Positions 24,591 to 36,457 of a DNA stretch of 64,000 bases are shown here, piece after piece (position 1 is the stretch's first letter; each line of letters starts with the position of its first letter). The DNA is from Reticulitermes lucifugus (Eukaryota > Arthropoda > Insecta > Blattodea > Rhinotermitidae), in assembly GCA_026260175.1 (NCBI GenBank), contig JAKCWW010000045.1:93614-157613 (forward strand). The letters run 5' to 3'. The notes beneath the pieces were generated by a model that made no database searches, was not told the origin of the DNA, and was given only the letters and a program-made list of their open reading frames with translations. The position numbers and the translations under genes were made by a program.

Positions 24591-24963
24591 TAAATGATTG
24601 GTAAATCGCCTACCACAACTACACGATGCCATGAAGTCCATAAAACAATTCTTCACCTCTGCTAAAACCTCACATCTCATCGTTCGTCAACAGAGCCTTC
24701 AAAAAGAATTGATTACACAGTTCTACCCCGGCATGAAATTAAGCACATTCGGCATGCTGACAGGTCACATACACATACGCATACCGTGCGTGAAGTGCAA
24801 GTTCCCTGTATGTGAGCAAACTAAATGAATACGGTCGTAGCCGTGTGCTATTAAGGAAAACTATGCCCGACCGGTCAGAATGTCACTTCCAGACTTACCT
24901 TGACTACATTACTCTCTAACACAAGCCATACGTTACTGGAGAACTGGATTATATCAGAAGATC

Positions 24964-25023
24964 TGCAAGTGAGGTTAGGAATGCATCACGAGGCTGCAAG
25001 TGAGGTTAATAATTCATCACGTT
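24964..25023 (+). repeat. Short tandem duplication, about 32-bp unit
   Basis: ctgcaagtgaggttaggaat, then gcatcacg, is followed by ctgcaagtgaggttaataat, then tcatcacg. Two units only. Confidence 0.8.
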
Positions 25024-25689
25024 CCTTATTAGGTTACTAAGTAAGCATCCTCAACTCAGTAGCTCACAATTACTTTAAATAACCGTACTGTAAGTACTGG
25101 CATGTACTACAACATGAGAAGCCAGTATCCAGCACATAATGAGCTATCTTGCCCTCGAATAATGGAATTCTTCCGGCCAACGGTTGCACTGCCCCCCCCT
25201 CCCCCTGCATGTAGGTGATATGCGAGCTGTACACCCACTGGCATTTCTTGGCCAAACAAGAAGGTGCCAAGTTCAGGCAAGCAGAAGTTCACATTCTCAC
25301 GGCAATTTCCTACACTCTAACACTGAGACAGCATTTTACGTACAGCACATATATTTTTCCGACAAGCACCTGCAGCACAGGTACGCATTCTACACGGTTA
25401 GATGCAGAAGCCAAGTTGACAGCAGCTTCAAACTAGAAGTTCGAATGGATTTCTACGAACAAATACGCAAAATTGTACACTTTTTCCTTAACTCGATACA
25501 ACCCCTGTGTGCTGGATACCTCTGACTCAGGAGACGGAGCAGTAGCACCAGCCGTCAACACTAATGAACTCCCGGGCTCCATACATACTAGCTAACATCT
25601 TGACGACCTACACGACTATAAGCTTGCGAGGTTTCAGGTTATCACAGTGTGCCTGAGAATTCAAATCTTATGGTGTGTGACGCAGTGTT
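25024..25689. other. No gene seen
   Basis: A C-rich run at 25192-25206 and otherwise unclassified DNA. The 113-codon frame here has no domain signature. Confidence 0.5.
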
Positions 25690-25831
25690 GTTGGGTGAGT
25701 GATTCCCGACGTTTCGAAAAATGTGGAGTGTTCATCTTCAAGGATAAGTTGTCCAGGAAGAAAAAAGACCCCTTACCCTTGAAAAAGAATGCACCACAAT
25801 CTTTCGAAACGTCGGGAACCACTCACTCCAA
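25690..25831. mobile_element. Foldback element with hammerhead-like ends
   Basis: gagtgattcccgacgtttcg (from about 25697) is inverted at the right as cgaaacgtcgggaaccactc (25805 on), about 30 bases per arm with few mismatches. Inside each arm is the motif CTTGAAGATGaac... or CCTTGAAaaag..., running to TTTCGAAACGTC. The arms face each other across about 45 bases. Same design as 51.3 kb. The overlapping 125-codon frame is a by-product. Confidence 0.65.
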
Positions 25832-26852
25832 TGACAGGGAGTCACATCCGGGAAGACTTGAATCCTGGCCGTTAAATTATCAAGTAAAACTTCGCTACAA
25901 TGATAGTCTGGTAGAACTGTGTGAGACATATAAAGACATCAGAGGAGTTATAAATTATGACCTTACGAGCAATTCGGTTGATGAATGTGGTGCAACGAAT
26001 CAACGCCATCTTCGGCCCCAGTAATTAACATGATTGCTCAATTTTTACCATCTACTAACGTATCTACTTCGTCATACTTACAATTACTCAGCTTCAGTAT
26101 GGTCAGTGTTCAGTGTTACGTTACATCCACTTTGCTACATCCTAGTTGTAAACTTTGGTCTCATTTGATATTCAAAACGTACAAGACGCACATTTCGTAA
26201 TATCACTCATTTGATGGTCACTACCCAACTAACTTTCATTACTGGATTACAGAACCAAACCAATTCTGTAACGTACCTGTCAACCAGTCACTACTGCATA
26301 TAATTTAGAGTGGACCGGGACAAAAAAACAGTTCCGCGTTCTTCACATCAGATATACTGCACGGTCAAGGAAACGCAGGATTACGTTGCAAACGTATTTA
26401 TAAATCCCTCTTTCCATAATCTGCTATCTTACTTTCGTTAACGAGTGCTTGCAGCGCTACAAGGTTAATGACACCTGAGTCACCACGGCGTCACAGATGT
26501 TCCTGCACCTGGTGCACAGGGCTCTCACGAAGGGGAACAGAGTTCGATATTAAAATGGGCCATACGAAACGTTAGCACTCTGACAGGTTTTGCATGATGA
26601 TGGCTGTTTCATCCTTCACTCTCGCCTTATCACCAAACACAGAAGGCACGTGTACCACGAGCGTTCTATACTTTGCAGTTCGAATCTCAGCCGGGTTAGC
26701 GGTTCTGCTGACTGGGACATGTTATGTTTTTCTTCAGCGTCTCAATGCGAAAGCTGGAACACAACCCCTCCCTTCCAAATCCGTACCCACCCTCCATCTC
26801 AGTGTACGCCATACATTGTATGCATTATTGTCGCAAGTAATCGTAACTAAAA
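25832..26852. other. No gene seen
   Basis: Unclassified DNA. Open frames of 86 and 117 codons run into SINE A2 and have no domain signature. Confidence 0.5.
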
Positions 26853-27161
26853 ACCACCACCACCACAGGGGGCATGCGGTGGCGCAGTTGGTTGAGGAAC
26901 TGCGCTACAAGCCGGAAGGTCGCGGGTTCGATTCCCGATTGACATAATCCTTCCAGTCGCACTGTGGCCCTGAGGTCGACTCAGCCTCTAACAGAAATGA
27001 GTACTAGGAATATTTCCTGGGGGTGAAGGCGGCCGGTGCGTAGGGCTGACGACCTTACCACCTTCATGAGCAGACCGTTTCGAAATCTGGGAGCTTCAAC
27101 CTCCTGGAACCCTCAGGGCCTGTACAGAGATTGCTATATCTCTTTTTTACCACCACCACCA
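26853..27161 (+). mobile_element. SINE family A, copy A2, full length with target-site duplication
   Basis: The tRNA-like head at 26868 has an A box TGGCGCAGTTGG (26879-26890) and a B box GGTTCGATTCC (26925-26935). The body runs through ctgaggtcgactcagcctct, atatttcctgggggtgaagg and cttcaacctcctggaaccct to a short T-rich tail (27142-27148). It is flanked by the 13-base duplication accaccaccacca at 26853-26865 and 27149-27161. Mobilised in trans by a LINE, as known for SINEs; none is visible here. Confidence 0.85.
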
Positions 27162-28032
27162 TCACTGTCACCAATACACGTAAAGAGACCTACACTCGGC
27201 AGCTCTTAAACGACAAATCGTTTAACAAGTATCCAGATCAACAGCCCATACGTCTAGAATTGTTACTTATGAATTTGGTTCATTGTGCTATGCAACATAT
27301 TAGTTTAGGTCGAAGATTAAAATAGAACCAGTTCATTCAACGGCCTCAATAAAAAAGACATCCTCACCAGTAGCCAATAATGGACTCTGCGCAACAGACT
27401 GTGATGAAGACATTATTTTAATATATTCTGTTAAGGAACCTACCTTCTATAGCAAAGAATGCAATAAATATCTGTTAGTAGCTCGTAGCATTATTGTAGA
27501 TCACATAAAATGGTTTCGCGATATCACCATATGAGGACCAAAATAACAAACAGCCTGTTGCAGTGTCGGCCGATGAAAGATACAGTCGTTCGCTTCTCAT
27601 TTGAATTACATGAGCAATGATGGGTGAGAATGTTTTGCATTGAACTAGCTCAACTGTTCCGGCAAGCCATTAACATACTGCAAAGAAACACTATGCATGA
27701 TATTGAGTGAACTTTATCTATCACTCAGCACTATCTCCTCCCCTCATCGTATCATAAGAGAAACTACTCATACCCGTATACAAGAAAGGCTAGCAAAAGA
27801 AAGTGTGTATAGCTAGAACTCAACATGTAAACGCCTTCGGCGGTCACTAGCCACAGTCGTCAGTACATTCATATACTTACTTATACTTATACTTACTTAT
27901 ACTTATACTTCATATACTTACTTACTTACTATACTACTTTACTATGTACGACACTACCCATAATCTAAAGCAAATCGTCTGACACAAAAGAATTTTTGGA
28001 AGTTTATTCTACATTTGCTTCTATCCAGAAGT
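27162..28032. other. No gene seen; one simple-repeat tract
   Basis: Contains a (TACTTA)n-type tract at 27871-27942 and otherwise unclassified DNA. Confidence 0.55.
27871..27942 (+). repeat. (TACTTA)n / (TTATAC)n simple repeat
   Basis: Interrupted hexanucleotide units such as tacttacttatacttatact, over about 70 bases. Confidence 0.85.
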
Positions 28033-28320
28033 CGGCATATCGCAGCCGGTACAGCGACTAGCCACGGGCTGGGCAGTCTGGGGTTCGAATCCAGGCATGG
28101 GTAACAGATTTAATTGTCTCTAAAAACCGTTCAGAACAGCTTTGGGGGCGACGCAGCATACCATTCAATGGGAACTGGATTCTTTCCTGGGTGTAAAGCG
28201 ACCGGAACGTGAAGTTCATCATTCACCTCCATCTAGTGCCGAGATTAAGAATTAGGCCTATACCTCTGCTCACTCTCCATGCCTGCAAGGCGTGGACAGG
28301 GACAACTGTATCTTTACCTC
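28033..28320 (+). mobile_element. SINE family B, copy B2
   Basis: Head cggcatatcgcagccggtac, agcgactagccacgggctgg, B box GGGTTCGAATCCAGG (about 28081-28095). The body matches B1: tttcctgggtgtaaagcgac, catctagtgccgagattaag, and the end gtatctttacct. Confidence 0.75.
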
Positions 28321-29102
28321 TTGGTCTTTATCCATTCATGCCAACGGATTATTTAACTCTGTGTAGTTTTTGGTGACAGCTCTAACGGGGTTACAGTCGA
28401 CATACTGACAGTGCACTTAAACATTCGCTTATCGAGAAGAGAAAAATGAATTTAATTTCTAATATTTAATAACAACGGACATATGTTCATGACATCTGAA
28501 TACAGGTTTAGAATCATGAAATAATTCGTTTTAAGTAACAATATATCCCATACGATAAACATAAACCCGTTCAAATTTTAACGAATAACGTAATATATCC
28601 TCAAGACGTTTTTTATGTTTGCAAGTACTGACCTACTAGTCTATACTGTTAGTGGCATTACATTCGAGGAGGTCAATTTTTTAAATTAAAGTCTGCAATA
28701 TAAATTCTGATTTCGTAGAAGGGTGCCTCGTATATTTCTCAAAACAGCTGTCAATTATTAGGAAGCCAACTTAAAAGCACCGTGTTGACATCCCAAACAA
28801 AGTTGTAGTTACAACATTTTCATATCTAACTGTAGGTTCCATCTGAAGGCCACTGATGAAGCTCGTCACTTATCTTTCCCCATTCTTGCCAGCTCGTATT
28901 TCTTTCTAAAATTACTCACACTTCGTGTATGTCAAAACGTAAAACAGGCCATAAAATCAAGCACAGACACAAGCCATTCAAACTCGCAATGAGACCACCG
29001 CACTCTGTCCATTGTTTGATACGTGCATTCACGATTTTACGTGAACCGAATTACCAGATTCTACCGTGACTGCACCCTGTTCCTATTTCTTTATGTTTCC
29101 AG
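28321..29102. other. Sequence just upstream of the first coding exon
   Basis: Ends in a good 3' splice signal (ccctgttcctatttctttat, gtttccag). So at least the last part is intron, and transcription must begin further upstream or beyond the window. No promoter or 5'UTR exon could be identified. Confidence 0.5.
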
Positions 29103-29521
29103 ATACGCTACAATGGGCACATGGCGATTTCTAAGCCTATTATTAGTAGCAGTGGCCATTGGACGTCATGTTGTCAGAGCTGATGATATCTCAACGTCCT
29201 CAGAATCTGCAAGCACCGTGTCCGAAACATCTTCAGGCTCCGCTGAGCCATCTGCACCCTCAGCAAGTGGGCCCAGTGGACCGAGTGGGCTTGGATTCAC
29301 AGGCCCATCAAGTGTAGAAGACTGTGATCCGGATATGATTGCTTTCGAGCTAGTCACAGGTGTCGTATATTCGGCACCGTCGGATCTACTGGACTCCCTG
29401 CCAGGAACACTGATGCTCACAGACTGCCTGGAGGCGTGTCAGGGCAACGACTCATGTCAATCCGTGAACTACGAGACTGGCCTCTGTGTACTGTTCAAGT
29501 CTAATGCCGACAGCTATCCAG
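29103..29521 (+). CDS. First coding exon of a secreted PAN/Apple-domain protein (likely PAN + ZP apical matrix protein)
   Basis: Seen: the first ATG in the frame is at 29113 (context acaATGg), 10 bases after a strong acceptor (pyrimidine-rich tract, tttccag, at 29102), so 29103-29112 is 5'UTR. The frame runs 136 codons plus one base to a consensus donor CCAG|GTAAGA at 29521/29522 (phase 1). Residues 1-23 form a signal peptide with hydrophobic core FLSLLLVAVAI. Residues 24-70 are a Ser/Gly/Pro-rich linker with SGPSGPSG. Residues 71-137 start a PAN/Apple module: Cys 71, 105, 109, 115 and 125, with the DCLEAC helix pair and an N-glycosylation sequon at N112. Known: PAN modules bind protein or sugar, and in insects they precede a ZP domain in the neyo/nyobe/morpheyus/trynity/nompA group of apical matrix proteins that shape cuticle. 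Inferred: this is one of that group, but the ZP part is not in view, so I give no symbol. Upstream the frame stays open without an ATG; a GTG at 29023 is not a credible eukaryotic start. Confidence 0.85.
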
Positions 29522-31555
29522 GTAAGAGAAACTGAAGTTAATAAATTACAATTAAAGATCTAAGTCAGCAAGCATTAGCATTACAAATTGCAGGCAGGCT
29601 GCAGAATATAAAGAGTTATTTCAATAACCTGAACGCGTACATTAATTTACAGAAAACTGCGATTCATGACATACAGTCTCTAATATCCGACCGTAACCAT
29701 TTAGAGTCCACTGACAACTACATGCATCACACGTCGTAACATTAAAAAAACTCTGCATTTTGCCACACTGTCTGTTTCTGTGCTCCAGGTAATTCCGAAA
29801 ACAAACAGCGATTTTATTTCCCCACACTGCATTAACCGTTTGGTCTTACAACAGACAAGGGGTGTGTTCTCTGTGAGAGAAAAAAAAACAAATTTTTATG
29901 CATCATTTAGATGAATGACAGTTTTCAAAGGGTCAAATCATGGGGTAAACACATCTTCAGGAAAATAACTATGATATCAATTAGCCACAAAACAAACCCG
30001 TACCATTCGCTGTAGTTATATTTCATCCTCAGCGAGGAGAAAAGCATTCCATTTTGTTTCACAGAATATAAGGTAGTTAACGAACAGGTTTGATACATTG
30101 TGAATTTACTCACATCCTTCCAGAGCATAAGAAAAAAAAATGTTTACCACGCATACGGTTCCTAAGGCAAAGCAAATTAAACACGTATTTAAACTACTTA
30201 CAGTCCATCCACGGAACATGAACACAAAAATATTTGGTAAATGGAAAACAGGTATGTATGTAAATCCAACATTAAAATCAAGACAGAATCGTTCTATTAC
30301 ATGGCAGGCGTTTTTTAAGAGAAACGAAAAAAACCGTACAACGTAGTCAATTTTTTGTGGTCAAATATTTGGAAACGACGATAACAAACGAAACTGCATT
30401 AAAGTTGTAACTATACGCACATTAATGTAAGAGAGTTATTATCCTCAAGCGGTACTATAGTTTCTTGGTGAATACTACCCAAAACGTTTACAATTAATAT
30501 TATACTGTCACCTCTCGCTTTAACGAAATTAAAACTGATCTCTCATTGTAAGGGGGCAACATAGTGCGGACAGCGCTGTCAGTATCTGGTCCTAAGAGGG
30601 AAGGAGAAACAGAACGGTTGGGAATACTGCACAATGAACAGCTTCATAATTTACGGTCTCACTAAATAACATTAGTGACCTAATCACAGAATATGATATT
30701 AGTGGAGACCTACAGCATGCAAGGAAGATTTGATAATGACTGCAAACAATATTTTGGTTTAAACCCACTTCGGAGACCTAGGCATAAACGGGAGGAGCAT
30801 ATTAAGATGCATGTTAATCGTCTTAAATGGTTCAGGATACCGGCTCCTACAAGCATGGCAATAAAACTGTGGGTTCCATAAATGTAGAAGATTTAACTAG
30901 CTGATAGACTACCAGCTTCTCGAGAAAGATTCTGGTCAGTGGAGTTAGTTTTTATAAGTAGGCCTATACGGACATACGACAGGAGTCACTGGGGGTACTG
31001 AATCGGAAAAAAATGGCAGCTACAGATGGCCAGGCTGCAATACAATACATATGCTGAAGTACAACGCACAATGAACGAGCTATTAGAAAGTTATAATGGT
31101 GTATCACTCCACACCTGTAATGAACCCTGACATAAGAGCTAAATACACAGGATTTACAGATCGTATGCAACTGCGCGCCTTTCCAAAACACAACACTGTG
31201 TTTAAGTTAGAAACTCAAAAGCAAAGCAAATGTCTACGTTAACGCAACTTCCGGGATATCTAAGATCATGTTGTTGAACATTAATTTCTTTCCAGGTACT
31301 GGCCTCTAGTAAGGCAATAAGAGCATAGTTTATTCAAATCTTCATCTTGATATCACCTATTACACATTCTTGCTCGGCATGCCGCTATCCGCTTACAGAA
31401 TTACAAACAGGACACGCATCTTGCTGCAGATGAGTGCCTCAAGTTAACTTCACGGCCAATGTTTCATCACGGTGCATTGTCTTACACACATGCACCAGTA
31501 AATTATTATAAACACACAGTGTAATGACCCCCTCATTTCATCTATCCGAATGCTT

Positions 31556-31839
31556 AACTAATCCCACGGAACTGCGCCAACATGGCAAAGAGATTCTATA
31601 GCCCCAGCCACGGCGACTGAAGCTTGAAGTAAGATAATATAGCGTCGGGGATAGAGGAACAAATGAATATGGAGCAACCGTGGAATGAGTCTGATAGGGG
31701 AAGTCCGATGTACTCGAACAAAAATCCTGTCCCAGCGCCACTTTGTTGATCACTAATCCTATACGTACTGGCTTGAGATCGAAGCTGGGCCTCCGCGGCG
31801 ACAGGCTGGCGACTAACCGCCTGAGCCGTGGTACGGTTA
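31556..31839 (-). mobile_element. SINE family C, copy C3
   Basis: Minus-strand head: accgtaccacggctcaggcg, gttagtcgccagcctgtcgc, then a B-box relic in cagcttcgatctcaagcc (31771-31788). The body follows C2 (gtggcgctgggacagg..., tcattccacggttgctcca) and extends further 3', to about 31556. Confidence 0.7.
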
Positions 31840-32098
31840 CGCAGTGTCATAAACCAGATGTTTACAACACGAATTTTCAGGGAAAACTTTACGCATAATA
31901 TTTCCCGCAAGTCATGAACAGACCAGGCCACACGAAACATTTCACAGAGGCATTGCCGTCACTTATGTAAGTGCAGTTCCCAAAACAAGACGAGAAACAT
32001 ACCTGGATTTGACGTTTAAAAGGAAACATTCGTCGTGTTATAGCCTACCTACGTTAAAATATCGGCGTCCTACGACAGTTATGACACACGATGTAAGT

Positions 32099-32221
32099 TA
32101 TGTTTATTGTCCGACAAATGTACACTTTTATTCACTATTAATTTTTGTGAAACACAGTCCAACTGTGTTTCACAAAAATTAATAGTGAATAAAAGTGTAC
32201 ATTTGTCGGACAATAAACATA
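32099..32221. repeat. Perfect 60-bp palindrome with 3-base spacer
   Basis: Arms 32099-32158 and 32162-32221 are exact reverse complements (60/60 by direct reading), separated by cca. The outer block, gtccgacaaatgtacac, is shared with the arm ends of the 59-kb foldback element (ttccgacaaatgtacac at about 58991), so both belong to one family. The lack of any mismatch implies recent formation, gene conversion or an artefact. Confidence 0.9.
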
Positions 32222-32489
32222 GAAATGAAAATGTACGGAATGAATAATATCAAGTTTATGGTGTAAGTTCTTTGCTTCCAGAGGCTAAAGAATATTGCGC
32301 TGGATATTCGCAGCTATCTGCATTTAGTTCTCTGGTTGACGACAGGAACTGCTGAACCACTGTAGTGCAGACACACAAAACTGTGTAGGCCTGCGATGGC
32401 GTATTAGATACATAAAGGTTTTCAGGTTTTCGCGGCAGCTATTGTTCATACAATCTTTTTTTTGGGGGGGGGTTCTCACCGTCTGGCAA

Positions 32490-32800
32490 TGGTTTGTACA
32501 GACGTTTCGGAGGAACGTACTCCCTCCATCTTCAGGGTGATTGAATCTAATTCAGATGAATTTACCGCAGCTGGCCTTGAAAAGCAGCGTTCTTGAAAAA
32601 AACTACTCCAAGTAGCCCAGTGTAAGCCCTATCCCTTCTTACCCTTATGTAGCTCTAATTGGCCAAAATTTCCTCAAATTTTCCTACATAACCGACACAT
32701 TCCTTCTTCCCAATTATTTCAGCATCCACCTGAACCAGGCTGTCACACTGAAGATGGAGGCAGTATATTCTCCCGAAACGTGACAACAAACCTGTACTAC
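32490..32800. mobile_element. Foldback element with paired hammerhead-like motifs
   Basis: Left arm (minus strand, 32501-32536): CTGAAGA, T, perfect stem GGAGG / CCTCC, GAAACGTC. Right arm (plus, 32748-32783): CTGAAGA, T, GGAG / CTCC, CGAAACGTG. The outer ends ggtttgtacagacgtttcgg and ccgaaacgtgacaacaaacc are inverted copies (about 17 of 20). The spacer of about 210 bases is C/T-rich and non-coding. Confidence 0.65.
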
Positions 32801-33558
32801 ACGATGTGAAAACTCAAACGACGGCCATCATCGGCAGCACACCCTGGCACTACACTTCTGAATATAACTACGAACATTTGTATGCGTGTGTACGAGTGCA
32901 TGAAGTTAGTAACATCTATAACTTTCAGACATTTTGCCTGCAAACTTTCAGGTACTGGAAATCCAAATTCGAGGAAAACCAGCACAAAGATATATGGCGA
33001 AGCTGTATTTAGTTCCACCAACTTGCATGTACACACTGAAGCATTAAAACAAACTCAGGAGTGGTACACTCTTCAGAGAACTTGTTTTAACTACGAACAA
33101 TAACGCAAACATTCCACGTGTGAGATCTTAGGTAATAAGGCTCGTTATGGCAAGGAAATACCCTGTATGTTTGTTCTAATATTGTACACTGAAAGGAAAC
33201 TACTATAATCTCCTTGGACAGGAAGAAAGGATGTTGCCTTTCTTCACAATAGACGCAGTGTCCTAATGGCAGGTGTCGCAAAAAATCTATATATTAGGCA
33301 AGTGTCACACGCAACCATACGTTATCTACGCACTTAGCAGTACAATCCGTCGAGTCGCAAATTTCAGCCCTATCGGGTTTTCCGGTTTTCATTGTGAGAA
33401 AGGTCATTTCTCTGATGCAGAGCGTTCTCAAGAGCATTCAGTTTCTTCACAGTCAACGTCTTCCAGTGGTCCTGATAATTACGGTGATGAACGTTATTCA
33501 TATTAAACGGCAGGTGTTTATATTATAAATAGACTGCGTTGCTGTAACGTAAAGGTAA
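32801..33558. other. No gene seen
   Basis: Unclassified intronic DNA. Overlapping short frames on both strands have no domain. Confidence 0.5.
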
Positions 33559-33840
33559 AGCAATCCCTGGACAGGTCATGAGGGTTCAAGGAGGTTGAGG
33601 CTCCCAGATTTCAAGACAATTGGCACACTAAGGTGGTAAGGTTGTCAGCCCTACGCACCGGCCGCCTTTACCCCCAGGAAATATTCCTGGTANNNNNNNN
33701 NNNNNNNNNNNNNNNNNNNNNNNNNNNNNNNNNNNNNNNNNNNNNNNNNNNAATGAAAAATTCCAATGACACCATCGGCAATCGAACCCGCGACCTTCCG
33801 GCTTGTAGCGCAGTTCCTCAGCCAACTGCACCAACGCCAG
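33559..33840 (-). mobile_element. SINE family A, copy A3, interrupted by a gap
   Basis: Left (SINE 3') end gcaatccctggacagg, then the body blocks caaggaggttgaggctccca, ccggccgcctttaccccca and ggaaatattcctggta up to the gap. Right of the gap, the tRNA-like head with B box in ggcaatcgaacccgcgacct and ccaactgcaccaacgcc. Confidence 0.8.
33693..33751. other. Assembly gap (59 N) inside SINE A3
   Basis: By alignment with A1, the missing part should be about 60-75 bases of the SINE body (the tcatttctgttagaggctga block and what follows), so the gap is close to true length. Confidence 0.9.
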
Positions 33841-34970
33841 TCCCGTGTTGGTGTAACAGATGGACATACAACGAGAATCTGGCATATGCCATGAAATCGA
33901 CTATTACCCCAGTCATTATTTCTACCCATTCATATCAGCTTTCGATTCCATTATTTTATGAATAAATTCGAAGTATGCCAGGATATGGGTAAACATTTAC
34001 ACACATTCGCCCTATTAAAAATTATAAAACATCTCAGTATTACAGATTCTTATAATTGAAGTAACGATCCACAATGGAGTTAATAAAACGATAATTACGT
34101 TCTGCTCTTTCATGCAAATATCCACTTTCGTAATAACAGATGTGTCATAAAATACGTTCTACGAGTTCGCATTTTCTTCCCCAGCAAAGTGTTGTCACTT
34201 GCTATGAGCAGAAGTATCAATGAAGTCTGTCACATCGATTCTGCCTCCACGAACACGCCACAAATAACTCGGTTTTCTATGTCTTCGTTCTTTCTGAGAA
34301 AAGTTTGCAGGGAACAAACATATCTGACAGTCTGCACTCGCAATCTGTTATCTGAACTATAAAGTAGAAAATACGTAATAAATTTCACTGGAGTACTCCA
34401 CTATTCTGATCAAAGAACGTGACATGCACGATCCTGTATCATGTAACACAATATCTGGATTTTATAAATCCGTGGAACGGCAAAAGGAACAAAGGAAAAC
34501 TGGTTCTCATAAACAGTTCCTTTACGAGTTCTTAAGAACATGAATTTAAGTTACCATTGTGAAGTGAAACACCTGATAATTTTATGGTAACACAAGTTGT
34601 CGTATACTAACCAACCAACGAACGAATTTTCATACTCCATCAGAAAAAGTACGTAGTACATCTCATTCTGCAAGTCCATATCATTTTATCTGTACTTTCA
34701 CAGTTATTTTACCTGCGACTGCAGTATTCGGTAGAATAAGATACGGGCATAATTACAGGCCTGCGGGCCGCTGTTTGTACTTTCATGTCCAACCACCAAC
34801 AAAGCAAGGGGATTAGACACTTTCCCTCTTTTTAAATGCCTCGAAATATCTAGTCGCTTCAGTCGATTCAAAACAGGTTCAACAATAAGACTTATGACAA
34901 CTAAAAGGCCCGAGCACTAGTCAGAGGGAAGGCCCTATGACGAAAACAAGATAGGCAATGATATGCAGGG
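33841..34970. other. No gene seen
   Basis: A/T-rich intronic DNA without recognisable repeats. Confidence 0.5.
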
Positions 34971-35330
34971 TAACATTGTGCGGCGTTCGCGTAACTACTG
35001 CTGCAATGGAAAAGCAACAATAAGTTCTGTGCGTACTGTTGACAAACATGTCACTGCCAACAACACACAAATATTGACTGTTGCACAAGGATATTTTACG
35101 GTGAATTTATCTCGCCGGCAACAACAAAACGCACTTAGATATTCAAGTAAAGTGCCCAACATCTATGCCCAATTTTAAATAAATCTGGAGTTTTTCGACA
35201 GATTTTCATAAAAGCCCCCAGTGTCCGATTTCATGGAAATGCGTCCAGTGGGAGCCGCGCTGAAACAGACGGACAGAGGGACATGACGGAGCTAATAGGC
35301 GCTTTTCGCGACTATGCGAATGCGCCTAAA
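34971..35330 (+). mobile_element. Dispersed repeat family F, copy F2
   Basis: Left gtaacattgtgcggcgttcg, then cgtaac; right gtgggagccgcgctg, then taataggcgcttttcgcgac and gcgaatgcgcctaaa (35316-35330). The inverted ends are GCGGCGTTCGC and GCGAATGCGCC, slightly eroded. About 140 bases shorter than F1. Confidence 0.6.
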
Positions 35331-36226
35331 GACTGTGAATGTCAAGACTGATGTTTTAAACCCTGGTCACGACACCCAAAATATGCTATATACCAAAACT
35401 GCCAGTCCTAATGCGACTCGTTTAATTAAAATAAATGGATACAAACACTGTCTCCTTCACACCAACAATCTTCAAACGAATTCACAAAAATTCTTCACCG
35501 CATCCAACATCGGCACTTTGTATTACCGTCCTCAGTATTACACTGTCGACGTGTGTAACCGATCGGTTGCAGTGGTGTGAGGAGCAACGTTCCTGAACAA
35601 TATACCATGAAACGTGTAAATACCAAATAAATTAAACGTGAATAGCCAGAGTAGAATTTTTCACGATATAATGACCAAAAATTGTATCTCTATCGAACCT
35701 GAATGAAAGCCAGTGTAATGGATTTATTGACACAATTTACACTTAAATCACTGTTCTTCAGCTACAGGAAATGTGAAAGTAAAACTGAGTTCTGAGAGCA
35801 GAAATGCAGTCCGGATTCCAAGACCTCAGAAATAAAAACATCTCTTCGCATATCTGGATCGTCATTTAAAGCAGACGTTGGGGCAGAGCCTAAGCATCCA
35901 AATGGCTCTAATAGCTTCACAGGAAAACTAACAAATGAAACAAAAATTGCTTAAGACACCTCTCCTAGAATTTTGCAAATGATAACTCTCTCAAAACAGT
36001 TTCTCTCGACTTTACGGACAATTTATATCACATCGCCTGGACTTTCTTGTACTTATGAATAACTAATTTCAAAAACGAAATACTCGAAATAGATATTGAA
36101 CATGTTTAAGAGTTAGCTGACGTAACATCGAAGACGAAATAAAAAATCAACCACTGCCCAGTATCGCTTTAATGTTGCATACTTTAAAAATATTATACAT
36201 ACTAATTAATTCAATTGGCATAATTA
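35331..36226. other. No gene seen
   Basis: Unclassified A/T-rich intronic DNA. Confidence 0.5.
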
Positions 36227-36457
36227 TTCAGACCTTCAAGATTAAACTCAATCTACATTATACATAAAGATTCAGTTTGTACCTCACAGAGAACATTGTG
36301 CTTCTATTACAAATGCCAGTAGGTACAGAAACATAATCGCTGTTTGTGAGAAACATACGGAACACACAAAAACACGTACAAGATGTATACAGAAAGCAAA
36401 ATTCTTACTTTTAAACCTGGTGGTAAACATAATAATTATTACGCTTTAAAGGGTTAA
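36227..36457. mobile_element. piggyBac-like MITE, family G, copy G3
   Basis: Right end CTTTAAAGGGTTAA (36444-36457) ends in a TTAA. The left end, ttcagaccttcaag, is eroded. Interior aagattcagtttgtacctca and cataatcgctgtttgtgaga align with G1 (aagattaagttcctaccgcg, aataatcgccgtttgttccg). Confidence 0.55.

Noticed and set aside
25647-26024. 125-codon frame at the foldback element
   Set aside because: Its first half is translated inverted-repeat DNA and the rest has no domain.
29023-29112. Upstream extension of the PAN exon frame
   Set aside because: It opens at a GTG and contains no ATG before 29113. The strong acceptor at 29102 and the signal peptide right after ATG 29113 make the shorter start the real one.
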